A stretch of DNA of 64,000 nt from Opeltia flavorubescens (GCA_000442125.1 KE546971.1:932583-996582); one strand, 5' to 3'; positions 1-12,351 are shown, counted from the stretch's first letter. Numbers and translations are program-made. The notes: generated from the letters alone by a model not told the origin.

Positions 1-2670
1 GTTACTTGCACTATCGTCACCGGTTGATTCGATAGCATGTGTCGACAAATACCGACAGAGAACCACAGCAGCTCTCTCGTCCATTGGAGTGTCTAATATT
101 ATTTCAAAGTATCGCTCCAGCGCCACTCTTCTAGCGTCTATCTTGGCCGGTGCATGTCCGCTGAAAAGTGACCGGTCGGGAAGCCTGACCTCAAAAGCTG
201 TCGTCCTTTTGATTTCATGATCGAGAGAAGGTAAAGACGCCAAAGGCTTCTCCACTTGCCACAGCTCTCGCATATCTGATCTTGCAGATATTCCGAGAGT
301 GAACACAGGTTCGTCTTCGGATGCCCTATGACCTATATAACTGTGACGTGATGGCTTCAGCCGAGAAGAATTGACCTTGACACTGATTGATGGTAAAGCG
401 TTTGGAGGGATCAAAAGATCAGGATAGCTATCCGAAACAAAGCCTCTGAAAACACCTCTCGTTTTAGGCACCTCTGTCGTATTGATGGCTGGATGCTTTG
501 ACAATGGATCACTACCAGTCTGAAATTTGTTCTGATGGTCCTTTGGAGCATGTGACTCGGTATTTAGCTCTCTTTGAGGTTCCTCCGACGATATGAACGG
601 TGAGACAATAGACATCGGAGTATGCGGCGGCATGGGAATGGGTTGCCGGGGAGCTCTTGGAGAGAGCGGTAATCCTACAAATGCATTCCTCGGTGACAAA
701 GGCGGGGATGTTCCATATGCCGCTGTTCCATCACGAGGCATCCTCGGCGTTGGTGATTTGAGAGGACGATCAACAGGCCGAGGGCTGACCGGAAGTCCTG
801 GGCTGATGGGAATCGCTGAGAGCGTCTTCGACTTCATCGTGGTAGGTTGTTTAGGCTGATTGAGAACGCCGGCGAGAGAGGCAGGCGTGGTAAGGTAATT
901 GGAGTTTTCCACATCATCAGATTGTTCTGGGGCGACACTCTTAATAGATGGCGGCATTGAAAGCTGTACTGCAGCCGCGGGGACAGAGTCCGTTGGAGGC
1001 TTCGAGCCCTTCGTCGATTTCTTAGACCTGCTCCGATCTTCTTGGTCCCTCAATAATGCCACTTCTCTTTCCCGGTCGTCTTCCTCTCTGGTTTTCTTCC
1101 TACCTCTCTCAAATGTCGGCAACTCGTCAACCTCCACGCTGTCTTCATATTCGGAGCCGGAATGATCCTCAGGGCCATATCGAGATTCCTTGGGTGTTAG
1201 TCGAAGGTCCAATGGCGCAGGCGGAAGCTTTCGAGGAGGTTGCCACTCATTAGCACCAATAAGTGGTGTGGATTCGGTCAACTGAAATGACGGGTTCGGA
1301 AGAGTCTTTTGTGAGAAAGGGAGCGAGCGCTTTCTTGTAAAGCTATTGGGAGACACGACAGCATCAATAGATTGAGAAGCAGATGTTGATCCTGAGGCAT
1401 CTATTTGTAGGTTTCTTGGCCGATTGAGGTTGGTCTGGATTGGTGCAAGACTTTTTTCTGATTTGTTCCCTTCTGAAAGAGGCTTGGAGGCTGCCATGTT
1501 GTATGCTTCGGCGTCTGGAGTATTCTTGTTCGCCCAGCTGGGCGCTTGCTCTGTTGAGTCCGAGGCTGCTATATCCGTACTGTGAGCAGGGTTCGATGTA
1601 CAAGTTGAATTATCAACGATTTCTTTTGTAGCGGTCCTTGGGTCAAGGATCACTGTATCTCGATCCTTGTTTCTTTGGGTGGGTGTCTCCTCAGTGGACG
1701 CATGATCAGCCGGCAGCCCGCTATCGGCTCTCGTATGTGTACTGGTGGGCTGACCCTTATTGTTGGGAACGGGTGGAACCTGCGCGGTATGTTCTTTGAG
1801 CTTTTTCCGGTACCTGTCCTTATCCTTCAACGCCCGCTCCAAGTCTTGATTAAGACCCAATAAAAGTGTCCGCTGCTTGTCTACCAATTTCCACAGCTGA
1901 GCGTTTTGTGCTGCCGCGCTTTGTTTCTCTCGTAGTAGATGCTGGATAAGCGCTTCTGCGGACCCGGCTGTGTTGATCAAGTGCGCTATGTCCGTACTGG
2001 TAGAGTTGCTGGAGTCTTGGGAAGACTTGTGAGAGTGCGAGGTCGCGGAGGATATGGTAGATATTGCGGAGTCAATCGAGGACGTGCGAGGCATTGAACG
2101 GAGATCTGGACGAATGGTGCTGCTCATGAAAGGTGTAGAGGCAGTACGGACGGGCGATGCTGGTGGTGAGCTACCGAGAGATTTGGATAAAGGCACTGGC
2201 GAAGAAACATTGCGGAGCTGGTGGTATGAGCCAGTCTTCGCTGGAGCACTTGCAGGACCCATCCTTGAACCTAAGTCCGTAGAGTTGATCATTGATCCAT
2301 CCCTACCCGATGTTTCGGTTCCAATGAATCCGTCCAAGCCATCTTTGGGCGACGTTGGACGATCTTGGATTGCAAGTGTCGGGGAGCGAGGTGAATGCGG
2401 GGAGGAGTGTGAGCTGGATGCAGGGTAACGTCTAGCAGCTTTTGGTTGGACGAAGCAGTTTGGTCCATTATTGTTGGCGGTAACGGGGAAGCTCTGACTG
2501 ACTTGCAATGGGCTCGGTGTAGGCTTGCGAGAATTCAAACTGCCCGAGAGTGTATTCAAGCGGTTTTCGAAGGGTAAGGATTCATTTTGCTGCTGCTCTT
2601 GCTTGGGTGGTGTAGAGCTGCGGTCCAGGTTGGAAGAGGATTTCTGTGGCCACGGGGGTGATGCAGGCAT
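1..2670 (-). CDS. BEM3: Bem3-like Rho GTPase-activating protein, 5' part (890 codons)
   Basis: One frame is open from the ATG at 2670 to the left edge. An in-frame TAG near 2706 lies just upstream of this ATG, so it is the first usable start unless an upstream exon is spliced on. The N-terminal 750 residues are Ser/Pro/Thr-rich and look disordered. A charged coiled coil sits at about residues 237-290 (containing LVDKQRTLLLGLNQDLERAL). The last 130 residues resemble a PX domain (AFEVRLPDRSLFSGHAPA, then ALERYFEIILDTP). This order (disordered, coil, PX) matches the N-terminal half of Bem3 proteins, which continue with PH and RhoGAP domains and switch off Cdc42/Rho GTPases at sites of polarised growth. 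The PH and RhoGAP parts would lie outside the window, so the assignment rests on the N-terminal architecture. Confidence 0.72.
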   Translation of the reverse strand, partial: MPASPPWPQKSSSNLDRSSTPPKQEQQQNESLPFENRLNTLSGSLNSRKPTPSPLQVSQSFPVTANNNGPNCFVQPKAARRYPASSSHSSPHSPRSPTLAIQDRPTSPKDGLDGFIGTETSGRDGSMINSTDLGSRMGPASAPAKTGSYHQLRNVSSPVPLSKSLGSSPPASPVRTASTPFMSSTIRPDLRSMPRTSSIDSAISTISSATSHSHKSSQDSSNSTSTDIAHLINTAGSAEALIQHLLREKQSAAAQNAQLWKLVDKQRTLLLGLNQDLERALKDKDRYRKKLKEHTAQVPPVPNNKGQPTSTHTRADSGLPADHASTEETPTQRNKDRDTVILDPRTATKEIVDNSTCTSNPAHSTDIAASDSTEQAPSWANKNTPDAEAYNMAASKPLSEGNKSEKSLAPIQTNLNRPRNLQIDASGSTSASQSIDAVVSPNSFTRKRSLPFSQKTLPNPSFQLTESTPLIGANEWQPPRKLPPAPLDLRLTPKESRYGPEDHSGSEYEDSVEVDELPTFERGRKKTREEDDREREVALLRDQEDRSRSKKSTKGSKPPTDSVPAAAVQLSMPPSIKSVAPEQSDDVENSNYLTTPASLAGVLNQPKQPTTMKSKTLSAIPISPGLPVSPRPVDRPLKSPTPRMPRDGTAAYGTSPPLSPRNAFVGLPLSPRAPRQPIPMPPHTPMSIVSPFISSEEPQRELNTESHAPKDHQNKFQTGSDPLSKHPAINTTEVPKTRGVFRGFVSDSYPDLLIPPNALPSISVKVNSSRLKPSRHSYIGHRASEDEPVFTLGISARSDMRELWQVEKPLASLPSLDHEIKRTTAFEVRLPDRSLFSGHAPAKIDARRVALERYFEIILDTPMDERAAVVLCRYLSTHAIESTGDDSASN

Positions 2671-3179
2671 GACCTTTTCGATGAGAGTGCAATCGGCCTG
2701 CGATCGCTAGGACACCATCTGAGTCCAGCAGTGGTAGAGTTGGTTGCGACGGTGTGAGAGTGAACCAAGTGAAATTGGGCTGATGTAAGATGGGGAGACT
2801 GGAATGGTAGGTAATGGTGAGGGCTCCTGGCGGAGGTCGGCGCTAAGGAGTGGTATGGGGGCCTACTTTCTTCATGTCAAGGAAACGGCTTAAGATAGCC
2901 GTTGAAGATGTATGCTGCAAGCACTGCAGTAGAGGAATGGTCATGCAGCGTGGCAGGAAACGGACAAGGAAGAGGGAGGCAGAGATGTCGTTCCCTCGTT
3001 TAGATGGTCATGTACCCCGGGTCGAGCTACGGGAAAGCAGACTAATGACGAACACCCATTAGGAATTGAACCTTCATCTCCCCCTACCGACGGTCCACCC
3101 CTAGCCCCCAACCCTTTCGGGCCTAGCGCCTCCACACCCCTGCACGCGCGCACATACACACTAAAAAACCTACTCGCGA
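2671..3179. other. 5' flank of the Bem3-like gene
   Basis: Normal-composition sequence between the Bem3-like start and the AT-rich block. It presumably holds the promoter and leader of the leftward gene. I see no convincing coding frame; the short open frames at 2850-3159 have no recognisable content. Confidence 0.5.
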
Positions 3180-6100
3180 TATAAACGAGTTTTTACAAGG
3201 CGACTACGCGATTGCGACATTATATATAGTCTTTAAAAGGTATAAAGAGAGGTTATAAAAGGTAGTAGTTAATAATTTAAGTCTAAATAGATTAAATTTA
3301 TTGTATACTTACTACTATATTAGCGATATCTATAATTATAAGAGGTTTATACGGGGGGATAATTAGTAATATCGTCTTTATAATTAGGAATACTCGTTAT
3401 AATTAATAATCTATAACTTACTCCAGCTTATATTTATTTAAAAGCCTAGATAAAATTTATTTAAATTAGACTATTAGTTTTAATAAAAGAAGCTATTTTT
3501 ATACTTAGTTAAATTATACTTAATTTTAATAATATTAAGCTTTTTTTTTAAAACCGACGGTTTAGGGAGATTTCTACCGTATTAACGGCGAGCTCTATAA
3601 TTTTATTTTAAATTAAGTAGTAAATACTTTATTTTATCGCGTTTTTTCTTTTTTTTTAGCGAGATATTCGCCGTAATTTTTAAGGGAAAATAGAAGGATA
3701 AAAATAATATATATTTAAATATACGAATTTTACGTTAATATTTTTATCGATTATAGCTATATCTATATTTATATCTAAGCTAAAAATACTATTCCTTATC
3801 TTTACCGATACCGTCTCTATCAATATTATCCTATAACGCAGGTTGCTACTGTAATACTCGATATTTATAAGTAATATCTATTAGCCGCTTTATAATATAC
3901 TTCTTAGATTTTTTCGTGTAACTAAAATACTTAATTTAAGCGCTTCTATAATAGGTTTCCTTCGCTTTTTTTATATCTTATTCGTCGATTTTCTTCTACT
4001 TCGCTCTAATTGCTTTTAGCAGCTCGCTCTATTATTAATAACGAGCTTTTTAGTTTTTTAGATCGACGATAATATAGGCTTACTAGAAAAGCTCTTTAGT
4101 CTCGAATAATTTATATTTAAAAACGATAATCTAAAGGAAATAATTATTAATAGTTAACTTTAATAAGGATTAGATATTATATACGCGTTTTCCACTTAAT
4201 AAATAGTTTTTTTAAGATATTCTAGTAATCTAGCTGGATTTTTTAATATAATCAATTCTAATTTTTAAATAGAATCGGTATATTATTAATAAAAATATAT
4301 ACCGATCTCTTCTAGTCTTTAAATAACTAGAAGATATTTATACTATAGCTTTAAATAGGCGGATTTAGAAGCTCGGTAGGATTAAATTAAATATAGTTTT
4401 TATTAATTATTAGACTTTTAATCTTCGATTTTAACGCTAGAATAGAGGCTATATCTAGATATATCCTTATTATTAACGAGGATAAAAAAGGGTAAAGGGG
4501 CCGTCTAGGTGAGTTTTTACGGGCTAATTATATAATATTCTATACCGCGACTTTAACGCTGATATCTAATCTTTAAATATACAAGAAAATATAATAATAA
4601 TAGGTATAATACTCGGTTTTAAAGACCTTTTTTTTTTTATAATTAATTAGCGGGTAAGACGATATTTAATAGATTGAAATGCGATTAAAATAAGATATAA
4701 TTTCTAAAAAAGGCCTAGCTTAAAGAGCAGATTCCTTGTTGATATAGATATATTAGCCCTTAAAGTTTAATAAAAATAATAATATTATACGAATTATATT
4801 ATTTAATCTACTTCTTTTTTATTTTTTTACTTACTATAATATATCGATCTGCCTATTTTAAAAACGCGTTTCGTTATTCTAGTAATCGTCGATCTAAAAT
4901 TAATATAGGCTGATTATCGAGAAACTTGTCAGTTAGATTTTTTATTTTTTATAGGCGTTTCTCGCTAATTTTTTAATATTTAGGAGGTATTATATTTAAG
5001 GATAGAATATTAATAAATTCGCGTATATATATCCTAGCCCTTATTTAATTAGGGTTTAATAATCTATAGATTTTACTACTAAAAAATTATATAATATTAA
5101 TAACTATCGATTTTTATATTAATATAACTTATAAAATTTAGGACTTTAGTATTTTATTTTAGGATTTCCTCGATATTAATAATAATATAACTCTATTTAA
5201 TATTCAACTTAATCTTAATAAGGTAGTAGAAATATTAATTATAGATTTTAAAGTAATTAAGGATATATTATATAAAAGTTCTAAGGACGCTTTTATATAG
5301 CGAACTTAAGCTACTTATATAAAGTATACCGCGATAGAACTAAAGATTTTTATAGTTAATAATTATTATTTTAGATAAATTAAATCCTTTAAAGTATTTT
5401 TAACGAAGTATAATTTTAAAAATAATAAAATCGAGTATCCGGATAAAAGAATACCTAAATATATAATATTTTAAATTTAGTAAAGCTATAATATTTCGGA
5501 TCTAGATACGCGAAATCTATACTAGCGAACTTTATTAAATAAGACCTTTTCGTATACGTATAAAATACGAGCGGCAATTAACTATCTATATAGCGTTATT
5601 TACGTAAAAGGGTCGGATTCTTTTTAAAAAGAATAAAATTATATATATAACGGAAATCTATTATTATTATATAATATTTTAAGGTTTATAAAATTACTAT
5701 AGCGGCGAAAGGTACGTTAATTATTTTAAAGAAACTTAATAAAAACGATAATTTTAATAATAAAGCTTTAAATAAAAACAGATTATATTTAATTTAATAT
5801 TCGTTTAATAGATTAAAATCTATTAAAAAGACTTTATAAATTTAATAAGAATTAAAAGGCGCTATCCTCGTTTAAAACGAACCTAAAAGATATAAATAAA
5901 ATCCGGCTATAGGGAGAAAAGAATCTACGGATTATAATATAAGCTATCTATATTATTACATTTTTATATCTCCTCTAATTTAACGAGATTTTATATATTA
6001 AAACTTAATATATTCGCGTTTTAAAGGATAAAGGCGCGATTAAAATCTTACTTCTATTCTAAAAGACTTACTAGTTTAGTAGTAAGTTAAATTATTTTTA

Positions 6101-8880
6101 TCGCGGAAGACTATAGTAATAATTATTTAATTAAAAATTAAATCTTTTATTTTTTATTTTAATTAAGATTCTCCTTATTTTAATACTATTTATCTTCTTT
6201 TTTAATAGATTCGCGTATCTAGGATTATAGAAGGCTTTTTTTTTTAGCTATTTAATATTTATAATTAGCTAGGAGGGCCGATAAAAGCGATAGTAAGATT
6301 TATTAATAATATAATAATATTTTATTAATTCTAACACGGATTATTTAATTTTTCGGTATTTTTTTTAAATATTTTAAAAATAATCTAATTAATATCGGAG
6401 TCGAGCCTAATCTTTATAGAATATATTCTTTTTATAGGGGAGGGATTTAGTATTTTTCGAGTATTCTTTAATAGTTTATTCGGAAATTATACGATTAGGG
6501 TAGATAGAATTTAAATTTTAATAACTTAATAATTATTTAATACTTATTCGGCTAGAATAATAATTTTATATAATAAAAAGAGGATTTTATAAATTTAAAA
6601 GCTTGATTTAGATTTTAGTATAGATATTACAGAAGGTTATATAAATATATATAAAAAATAAATAATAGATTTAGGAAAAGTATATTAAATAGTTACCTTT
6701 ATACTCTAATTATTTAATAGAAATATCTAGAAGTTTATCGCGGAAAAAATAAGTAATTATCGTCTTTAAAAAGCTTTAATTAGAATATTTATAAGAAAAA
6801 TAATTAATATTTATTAATCCAAGCGCTCTAATAAAATCTCGCTAATAAGTATTAAAATAAGCGATAGTTTTACTAATAAAACTTTTATATAGCGATAAAA
6901 TTATATAAATTTAGTTAATTAAAAAGCTTTAAAATAATATCGCTAATTTAAAGTAGAATTAGTAATATTATTACTAATTTAACTTTAATATAACGAAAAG
7001 TTCGCTAGGCTCTAACTAATTTATATACTAAAAAAAGATGCTGCGGATAAATAATTAAATAGGCGATATTATTACTTATTTACTACCTAAAAAAACGATA
7101 AAATAAAAAGTATTTTATTTATTCTAATACTTTTAAACTATTTCGCCGATTTATATTTTTATAAGCGATATTTTTACTAATTTTAAATATTATACGCGAG
7201 AAAATTTTTTAAGGAAAAAAAAAAAAAATTATATTATTTATAGTAATAATAAGCTATTTAATACTCGCTTCTATTACTAATTCTAGGGGGTATTATTATA
7301 AAAGCTAAAGTAGTAAAAAATACTTAATAGACTCTAGAATTAAAGGTTCAATCCTCGTTAAAAATAATAATTTAAAAAAAATACTTTTTTATAAATTTAT
7401 AGTCGATTTATCTATAAATCCTCGAAATTAATAAAGATAGGATTAATATTTATAAATTCTCCGCGGTATAGCCCTTAATTTTATCGGCTTTATCTTTAGC
7501 TACACGCGCGTAGTAATACTAGGATTTTATTAGATTAAAGTCCTAATTTAAGAGGATTAGTATATAAAAATATAAAAGAATTAATTATCTAGCTATAAAA
7601 GCGCGAAGAAATCGATTATTTAGTTTACTTCCGAAGAAAAATTTAAAAATTCTAAAGGTAGTCGTACCTTAACGCCCGAAAGTTTTATAACGAGCCGGTA
7701 GATTTTCGATAAAAGTAAGTATATAATATTAAATTAGCGATAAAATCGATATATAATATTTTTATCGTTTTATATAAAAAAATCCTCGTTTATAAAATAT
7801 TACTCGAATATTACGGCCTAGATAATTAATAAAATTAAATTTCTAATTATAAATACGCGATAATAAGTATTTATATAAGTTTAGATATTTAATATCGATT
7901 ATTCTAGTATAGAAAATTATAATTATCGCGTTTTATTTACCTTATATTTATATCTATAAGGTAAAAGATTAAGTTTATCTAAGCCTATAGGCTTCTACTT
8001 CTTCTCCGGTATAGGTTGACTTAATATTATCGCTAATTCTAGCTAAGATACGCGATAAATAGTAGGATTACCTTTCGATTTTTTACGCAACTATAGTATC
8101 GCGGGGATTTGTTTTTAATATACTAAAAACGTGCTCTAATTATTATTAAAAATAAGGATCCTAATAATAATACGCGATAATTACTAAAATTTTTCTTTCT
8201 CGCTAAAATTTTTACCTATAGGCTTCGTATTAATTCCCCAACGCGCTTTATACGCTATTTTAAGGCATTTATTACGATCCCCTCGAGTATTAGATTTTAT
8301 ATCTTCGATAGCGATATTATAATACAAATTCTAGGTTTAATCAGCGATAGATATAAGGATATTTACTCTCAGGCCGCTTTATTCTCGCTTATATACTAGT
8401 AGAACGTTATATACTAAGGTAGAGATTTTACGGCAGCTATTATAGACATTAAAGATTAGTAATTGAATACGCGATAAATTCGACTATTTAATACTATTAG
8501 ACGCGATAAAAAAAAATCTAAAAAAGCTCTATAAAATTATCGCGTTTAGGTAAAGCAATTTATAATTTTATCGCTAATATAGAAATAAGATTTTTTTATT
8601 ATATATTATAGTATAAATTATTATTATATATAAGCTTCTAGTAAGGAAATCCGCGAAAAAAAAAATAGAATTAATTAAAGCAAATAGACTGCTTATATAA
8701 AAAGTAGAAGCGAATATAAAAGCTATAAATAAGCTATAATAGACTTACTAGAGTATAATTAATAACTAGAAAGGCGGATTTAATAAATTTATAGTTTATA
8801 AATATACGTAAACTTCGTAGTAGCTTTAATAATAAGAAATTACGAATATATTAAAAGAAACGCAGGTAGGCGAAGGAATT
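3180..8880. repeat. AT-rich RIP-degraded repeat block (about 5.7 kb)
   Basis: Composition changes sharply near 3170 and near 8880. Inside, the DNA is almost all A and T with scattered CG-containing words such as TACGCG and CGCGAT. CA and TG dinucleotides are nearly absent in most lines, while TA is in great excess and CG is retained. That is the signature of RIP, which turns CpA into TpA on both strands of duplicated DNA. I see no open frame of 60 codons or more on either strand. The original element cannot be named: I found no clear terminal repeats and no recognisable protein remnant. It was most likely one or more transposable elements, now long dead. Confidence 0.85.
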
Positions 8881-10802
8881 AATGATTATGTGCGGTTGCG
8901 CTAGTACGATTCTAGTTAGCGTGTGCGCCACCCTCGTTGTCCTCGCTTAAGACCGTCGGCCTACGCGAAGAATCTACCTTAACCCTGGCACATTTACTTT
9001 TCAAGCGAAGGCGTCTATCATTTAGCTCGTTTAGTTCTGACCCTGGTTGGATGTAGTCCCCTAAGCATGGCCGTCATGGCCCTCTTACTTTTCCCGTTCA
9101 TCGCAAGTTCACCATACCTTACAGTAGGACTACACTCAGTGAAAGCGCGAATGAATACTTGTTGAACAATGATACAAGGCCCACATCTTTCACCTTTCAC
9201 CTTTCACATGCTCTGTGCTTTGGTCTCGGATGTTTACAGCAGTCTAAGTGGTCGAATAGTCAAGACGAAGTAAAATCATGGGCCGAGGGAAATGTAGATC
9301 AGGAGAATTGATTGGTAAGATAGAAGGTCGACGCTAAGATCACGAGGCTCATAAAGTATTGCTAGCAAAGCGGTGAAGATCTTCTCGTACTTCCCTTTTC
9401 TATGCCGTTGTTAGTCAGGGTAAGACGGCAAGCTGCCAAGAAGAACTGATGAGGATTGGCAGGAGCTTTGATGTAGCGATACGCAGTACAATATTATTAA
9501 TAGGAGCATGTGCGTGTTGAATTGCACCCCTGAGCATCGCTTTGATCGGAATTGGAGAGATGGAACTCTGGACTCTTAACCCCTGATCAGCATAAAATCT
9601 TTTAGTCTCAGTACCTGCAGCATCTCTTTCACGCTAAAGGATCCTCCCTTCGGCGCTAGCTGGAACACCATAAAATTGACGACTGGCCGCTTCATTGTTG
9701 TTTCACACCCCCTCCGTCCACCTCGATCTTTCATCTACTACTTTTGGTGAAGAATGTTACATGTTAGTGGTTGATCACTAGAGGGGCCACATTCCTCCAT
9801 GATCGCCACTGCGACTCCAATCAATTACAGCCATAAGATATGACATATTCCTCGTACATGGTATTGCAATCTTTCCGCATTCCCCAAGTGAAGTTGTAGG
9901 GATCAATCGTATCACCTACCAAACAAGGATCAGCCGCTTACTCATTAAAATGTGGACTCAGCAGTAAGACTACGGTGGCACGATCGGGTATCTTGAGGCG
10001 CTTTCCGTCTCGCTTTACGTGCAGCTCACCCGTACGGCGTAAAAGGGAGATACGAACAGCAGCACTTTTATCTCCGTTTCTTCGAGTGAGATTAAGCCCT
10101 TCCTGTCACGCCGACTGGACCCTGAAGATCTGGAGAGCTTTCTGTGGGAACCAGAGTTTGGGTACTAAAAAGTGACAAGATGATTACTTACATAGGACCT
10201 TCTCGCTGCCAGCCCATCGGGTAGCAAGAAACGTGAATTAAGGCGACAGCGATAAAACGACTTCCAGCCAAAGCACACCAAAACTCGTACGTGAACACTC
10301 CCGATGCTCCCGATGGTAAGAATTAATAGAGTATCTCCCTCTATTCGAAGTAGTCGAGAGATGTCATGTGTGATTTCTGTAGCAATCCCGAGAAGACCGT
10401 ACGCCAATGCAACCCCTCCTATCTCCTTTTTTTACCGGGGTACAAGCCAGCTCTCCGTTACGATGGTAGGACTGGTACAACGTAGGGGTAGCTATGTTGT
10501 GCAATGGAGTCATTTTAGGTTTGTATCACTACTGATTACCATCACCATAAGATTCGAGTGTTAATGTTTGGAAATCTCATTCATTCAAGACTGTCAAATC
10601 AATTAATTACTATCAAAGACTCCAGAAAGTTCGCCTTGAGTGCTATCGTACAATCCATTCGTTAATTTGATCTCTTTTCCTATGCTATTTCATGCCATGC
10701 TTGTCCTGTCGCTATGCAGATAAGGAGATAACCAGCCCAATGTATGTAGGGAAATAAAAAAATCCCGCTCCGACTATTCTTGTCATGCTCTGCTCTCATT
10801 CT
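8881..10802. other. Gene-poor flank between the RIP block and the heat-shock gene
   Basis: About 1.9 kb of ordinary composition. Open frames here are short (60-86 codons), several without an ATG, and none has recognisable content or a convincing splice partner. A small tandem run of CTTTCAC (three units) sits at about 9187-9207. I cannot exclude a degraded gene. Confidence 0.4.
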
Positions 10803-11546
10803 CTATTCGATTACGATCTTCTTCTCTTGCTTGGCTGCCTTTGGCACAATGATGCTTAGAATACCGTTCTTCAAGCTAGCCTTGACAGCATCCTGATCGA
10901 CCTTGCCTGGGAAGGTGAACGTGCGCTGAAATTCGCCGATTGAGCGCTCGTTGACCCAGTACTTGTTTTTTGGCTGTTCTTCGGTAGTAGACGTGGCTGC
11001 CACTTTAGTAGTGCTTGTTGTTGAACCACCTTCTTTGGCTGTAGATGACGAGTCCTCTCTCTCAGCCCCTGCATCTACATAGTCGTCTTCAACTGTGGGT
11101 TTGTGATAGTTTGATGATGTCTCCGATACATCGTCAGCGGTGACAGCTTTGGGCGACTGGGCGCCTTCAATCCCTTTGCCTTTGATTTCGATATCGTTGG
11201 TACGGGTGGAATCTCGTGCGGTCTTGCCCTTGATAATTAGGGTGTTGTGGTCGACGAATTCGATGTCAATGTCCTCCTGCTTGATACCCGGGAGTTCGCC
11301 GTGAAGCTCGTATGCCATGGGGACTTCTTGAACATCAAATCGAGGCGCGAATGGCCGAGTTTGCTGAGAGCGAAGCATGAAGGCATCCGAAGGGAAAAGT
11401 GAGTCGAAGTCGCGGAAGAAAGGAGCAAATGTCTGGGCAGGAAAGTGAGGAAAAAATGTGCCCATGGCTCGCGCAGATTGTGGCGCGGTGGGTGTTGTGA
11501 GAGGCCTGCAAGCACGGGGAATTGCTCGGACTCGATATGTTTGCAT
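10803..11546 (-). CDS. Small heat-shock protein, Hsp20/alpha-crystallin family
   Basis: A single 247-residue exon. The alpha-crystallin domain begins near residue 70 (RFDVQEVPMAYELHGELPGI) and ends with the classic FQRTFTFPGKVDQDAVKASL and NGILSIIVPK segments. A Ser/Thr/Glu-rich insert of about 75 residues splits the domain, as in Hsp30-type proteins of filamentous fungi. The family forms oligomers that hold unfolding proteins during heat stress. The N-terminus (MQTYRVRAIPRACRPL) is basic and free of acidic residues, which could be a mitochondrial presequence; that is only a possibility. A TATA-like box and heat-shock elements lie upstream. Confidence 0.93.
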   Translation of the reverse strand: MQTYRVRAIPRACRPLTTPTAPQSARAMGTFFPHFPAQTFAPFFRDFDSLFPSDAFMLRSQQTRPFAPRFDVQEVPMAYELHGELPGIKQEDIDIEFVDHNTLIIKGKTARDSTRTNDIEIKGKGIEGAQSPKAVTADDVSETSSNYHKPTVEDDYVDAGAEREDSSSTAKEGGSTTSTTKVAATSTTEEQPKNKYWVNERSIGEFQRTFTFPGKVDQDAVKASLKNGILSIIVPKAAKQEKKIVIE

Positions 11547-11686
11547 GATTGTGTCTGATGCGGGTTTGATTGTAGGAGTGAAGGAGGCAGTAGCTAAGTG
11601 TCGATGGAAGTACGTTCTGTCTTATGAATTGCTTGGAAGATGGTTGAGTGATGGTGTAAAAGGGTCACGAACTCCATTTATCGAGG

Positions 11687-11802
11687 AATTTATACCTACG
11701 TATGTTTATTTTCGAAGCTACGAGACTCTATAGCGAAGCTTCCATATTGCTGATGAATACACGACAGGGGCGTCTTCGAGGGTATTCGAGTCACTTCTAG
11801 AA
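11687..11802 (-). promoter_or_regulatory. Heat-shock promoter: TATA box and heat-shock elements
   Basis: On the gene's strand a TATAAATT box lies at 11687-11694, about 145 bp before the ATG. Upstream are GAAgcTTC at 11735-11742 and a longer array. In the array, TTC triplets at 11775, 11785 and 11795 are spaced exactly 10 bp apart, and a GAA at 11800-11802 completes TTCtaGAA. Spaced and inverted nGAAn units are the known binding pattern of heat-shock factor (gap and step types). Their position ahead of an sHSP gene supports the call. Confidence 0.7.
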
Positions 11803-11931
11803 GGTACTAGGATTATATGACCAATCGCATAGTCGAGAATGGAAGAATTATTTAGTAAGCCTAGCTTCGAGTTAAGTGCCACCCGTGGCACCGAGTATCC
11901 GAGGGTAGCAGGGTGAGCGGAACGCAGTCAC

Positions 11932-12107
11932 GGCAATTATATCTTATAACCGATTCAATGATTCTACAGTTATGTAAAAGCAGTCGATTTGAGCGCATTG
12001 AACCAACGATTTTACGTTGCTTGTTTTCCACATTCTCTGACAGCTTGTACTTGTAGAGGATTCTCCAGGCTATAAAGGTAATACGTGCTGCCAAGCCAAT
12101 ATTGGAC
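11932..12107 (-). repeat. Dispersed short repeat, copy A
   Basis: Read on the minus strand, this stretch matches 23320-23488 on the plus strand over about 175 bp. The best-kept part is ATTGGCTTGGCAGCACGTAT followed by TATAGCC and AAGCTGTCAGAGAAT. It lies in the spacer between the heat-shock gene and the ArfGAP gene. Copy A keeps an open frame of about 90 codons, which copy B has lost. The element type is unknown: no clear terminal inverted repeats or target duplication were found. Confidence 0.7.
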
Positions 12108-12351
12108 CAGCGTAGACCTAGGTCATAGATAGACATTATCATATTAGTCGTATGCGCGTCATACCAATATCCAGACCCGACTCCGTGAAGACGTTACCAG
12201 GACATGCTGCACCCAAACACCCTTCCCCGCCGTTCCTTGAACAAGCCCACATGTACTTTCCTATGCCCATCATCTGACAGCCAAACCAGGGGATGATATA
12301 ATGCATGCCTTCCAGTGCGCTCAACCGCAGACAACAGCAAGCTGCACCTTG

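Noticed and set aside
593-2428. Several plus-strand open frames across 593-2428
   Set aside because: They lie opposite the Bem3-like coding frame and reflect its composition.
7340-7360. GGTTCAATCCTCG inside the AT-rich block, tRNA-like T-arm
   Set aside because: No other tRNA parts nearby, and the surrounding DNA is RIP-mutated.
10165-10407. A minus-strand frame of 80 codons with a GTAAGT-like site near its end
   Set aside because: No ATG, no acceptable intron length to any neighbouring open frame, and no recognisable content.
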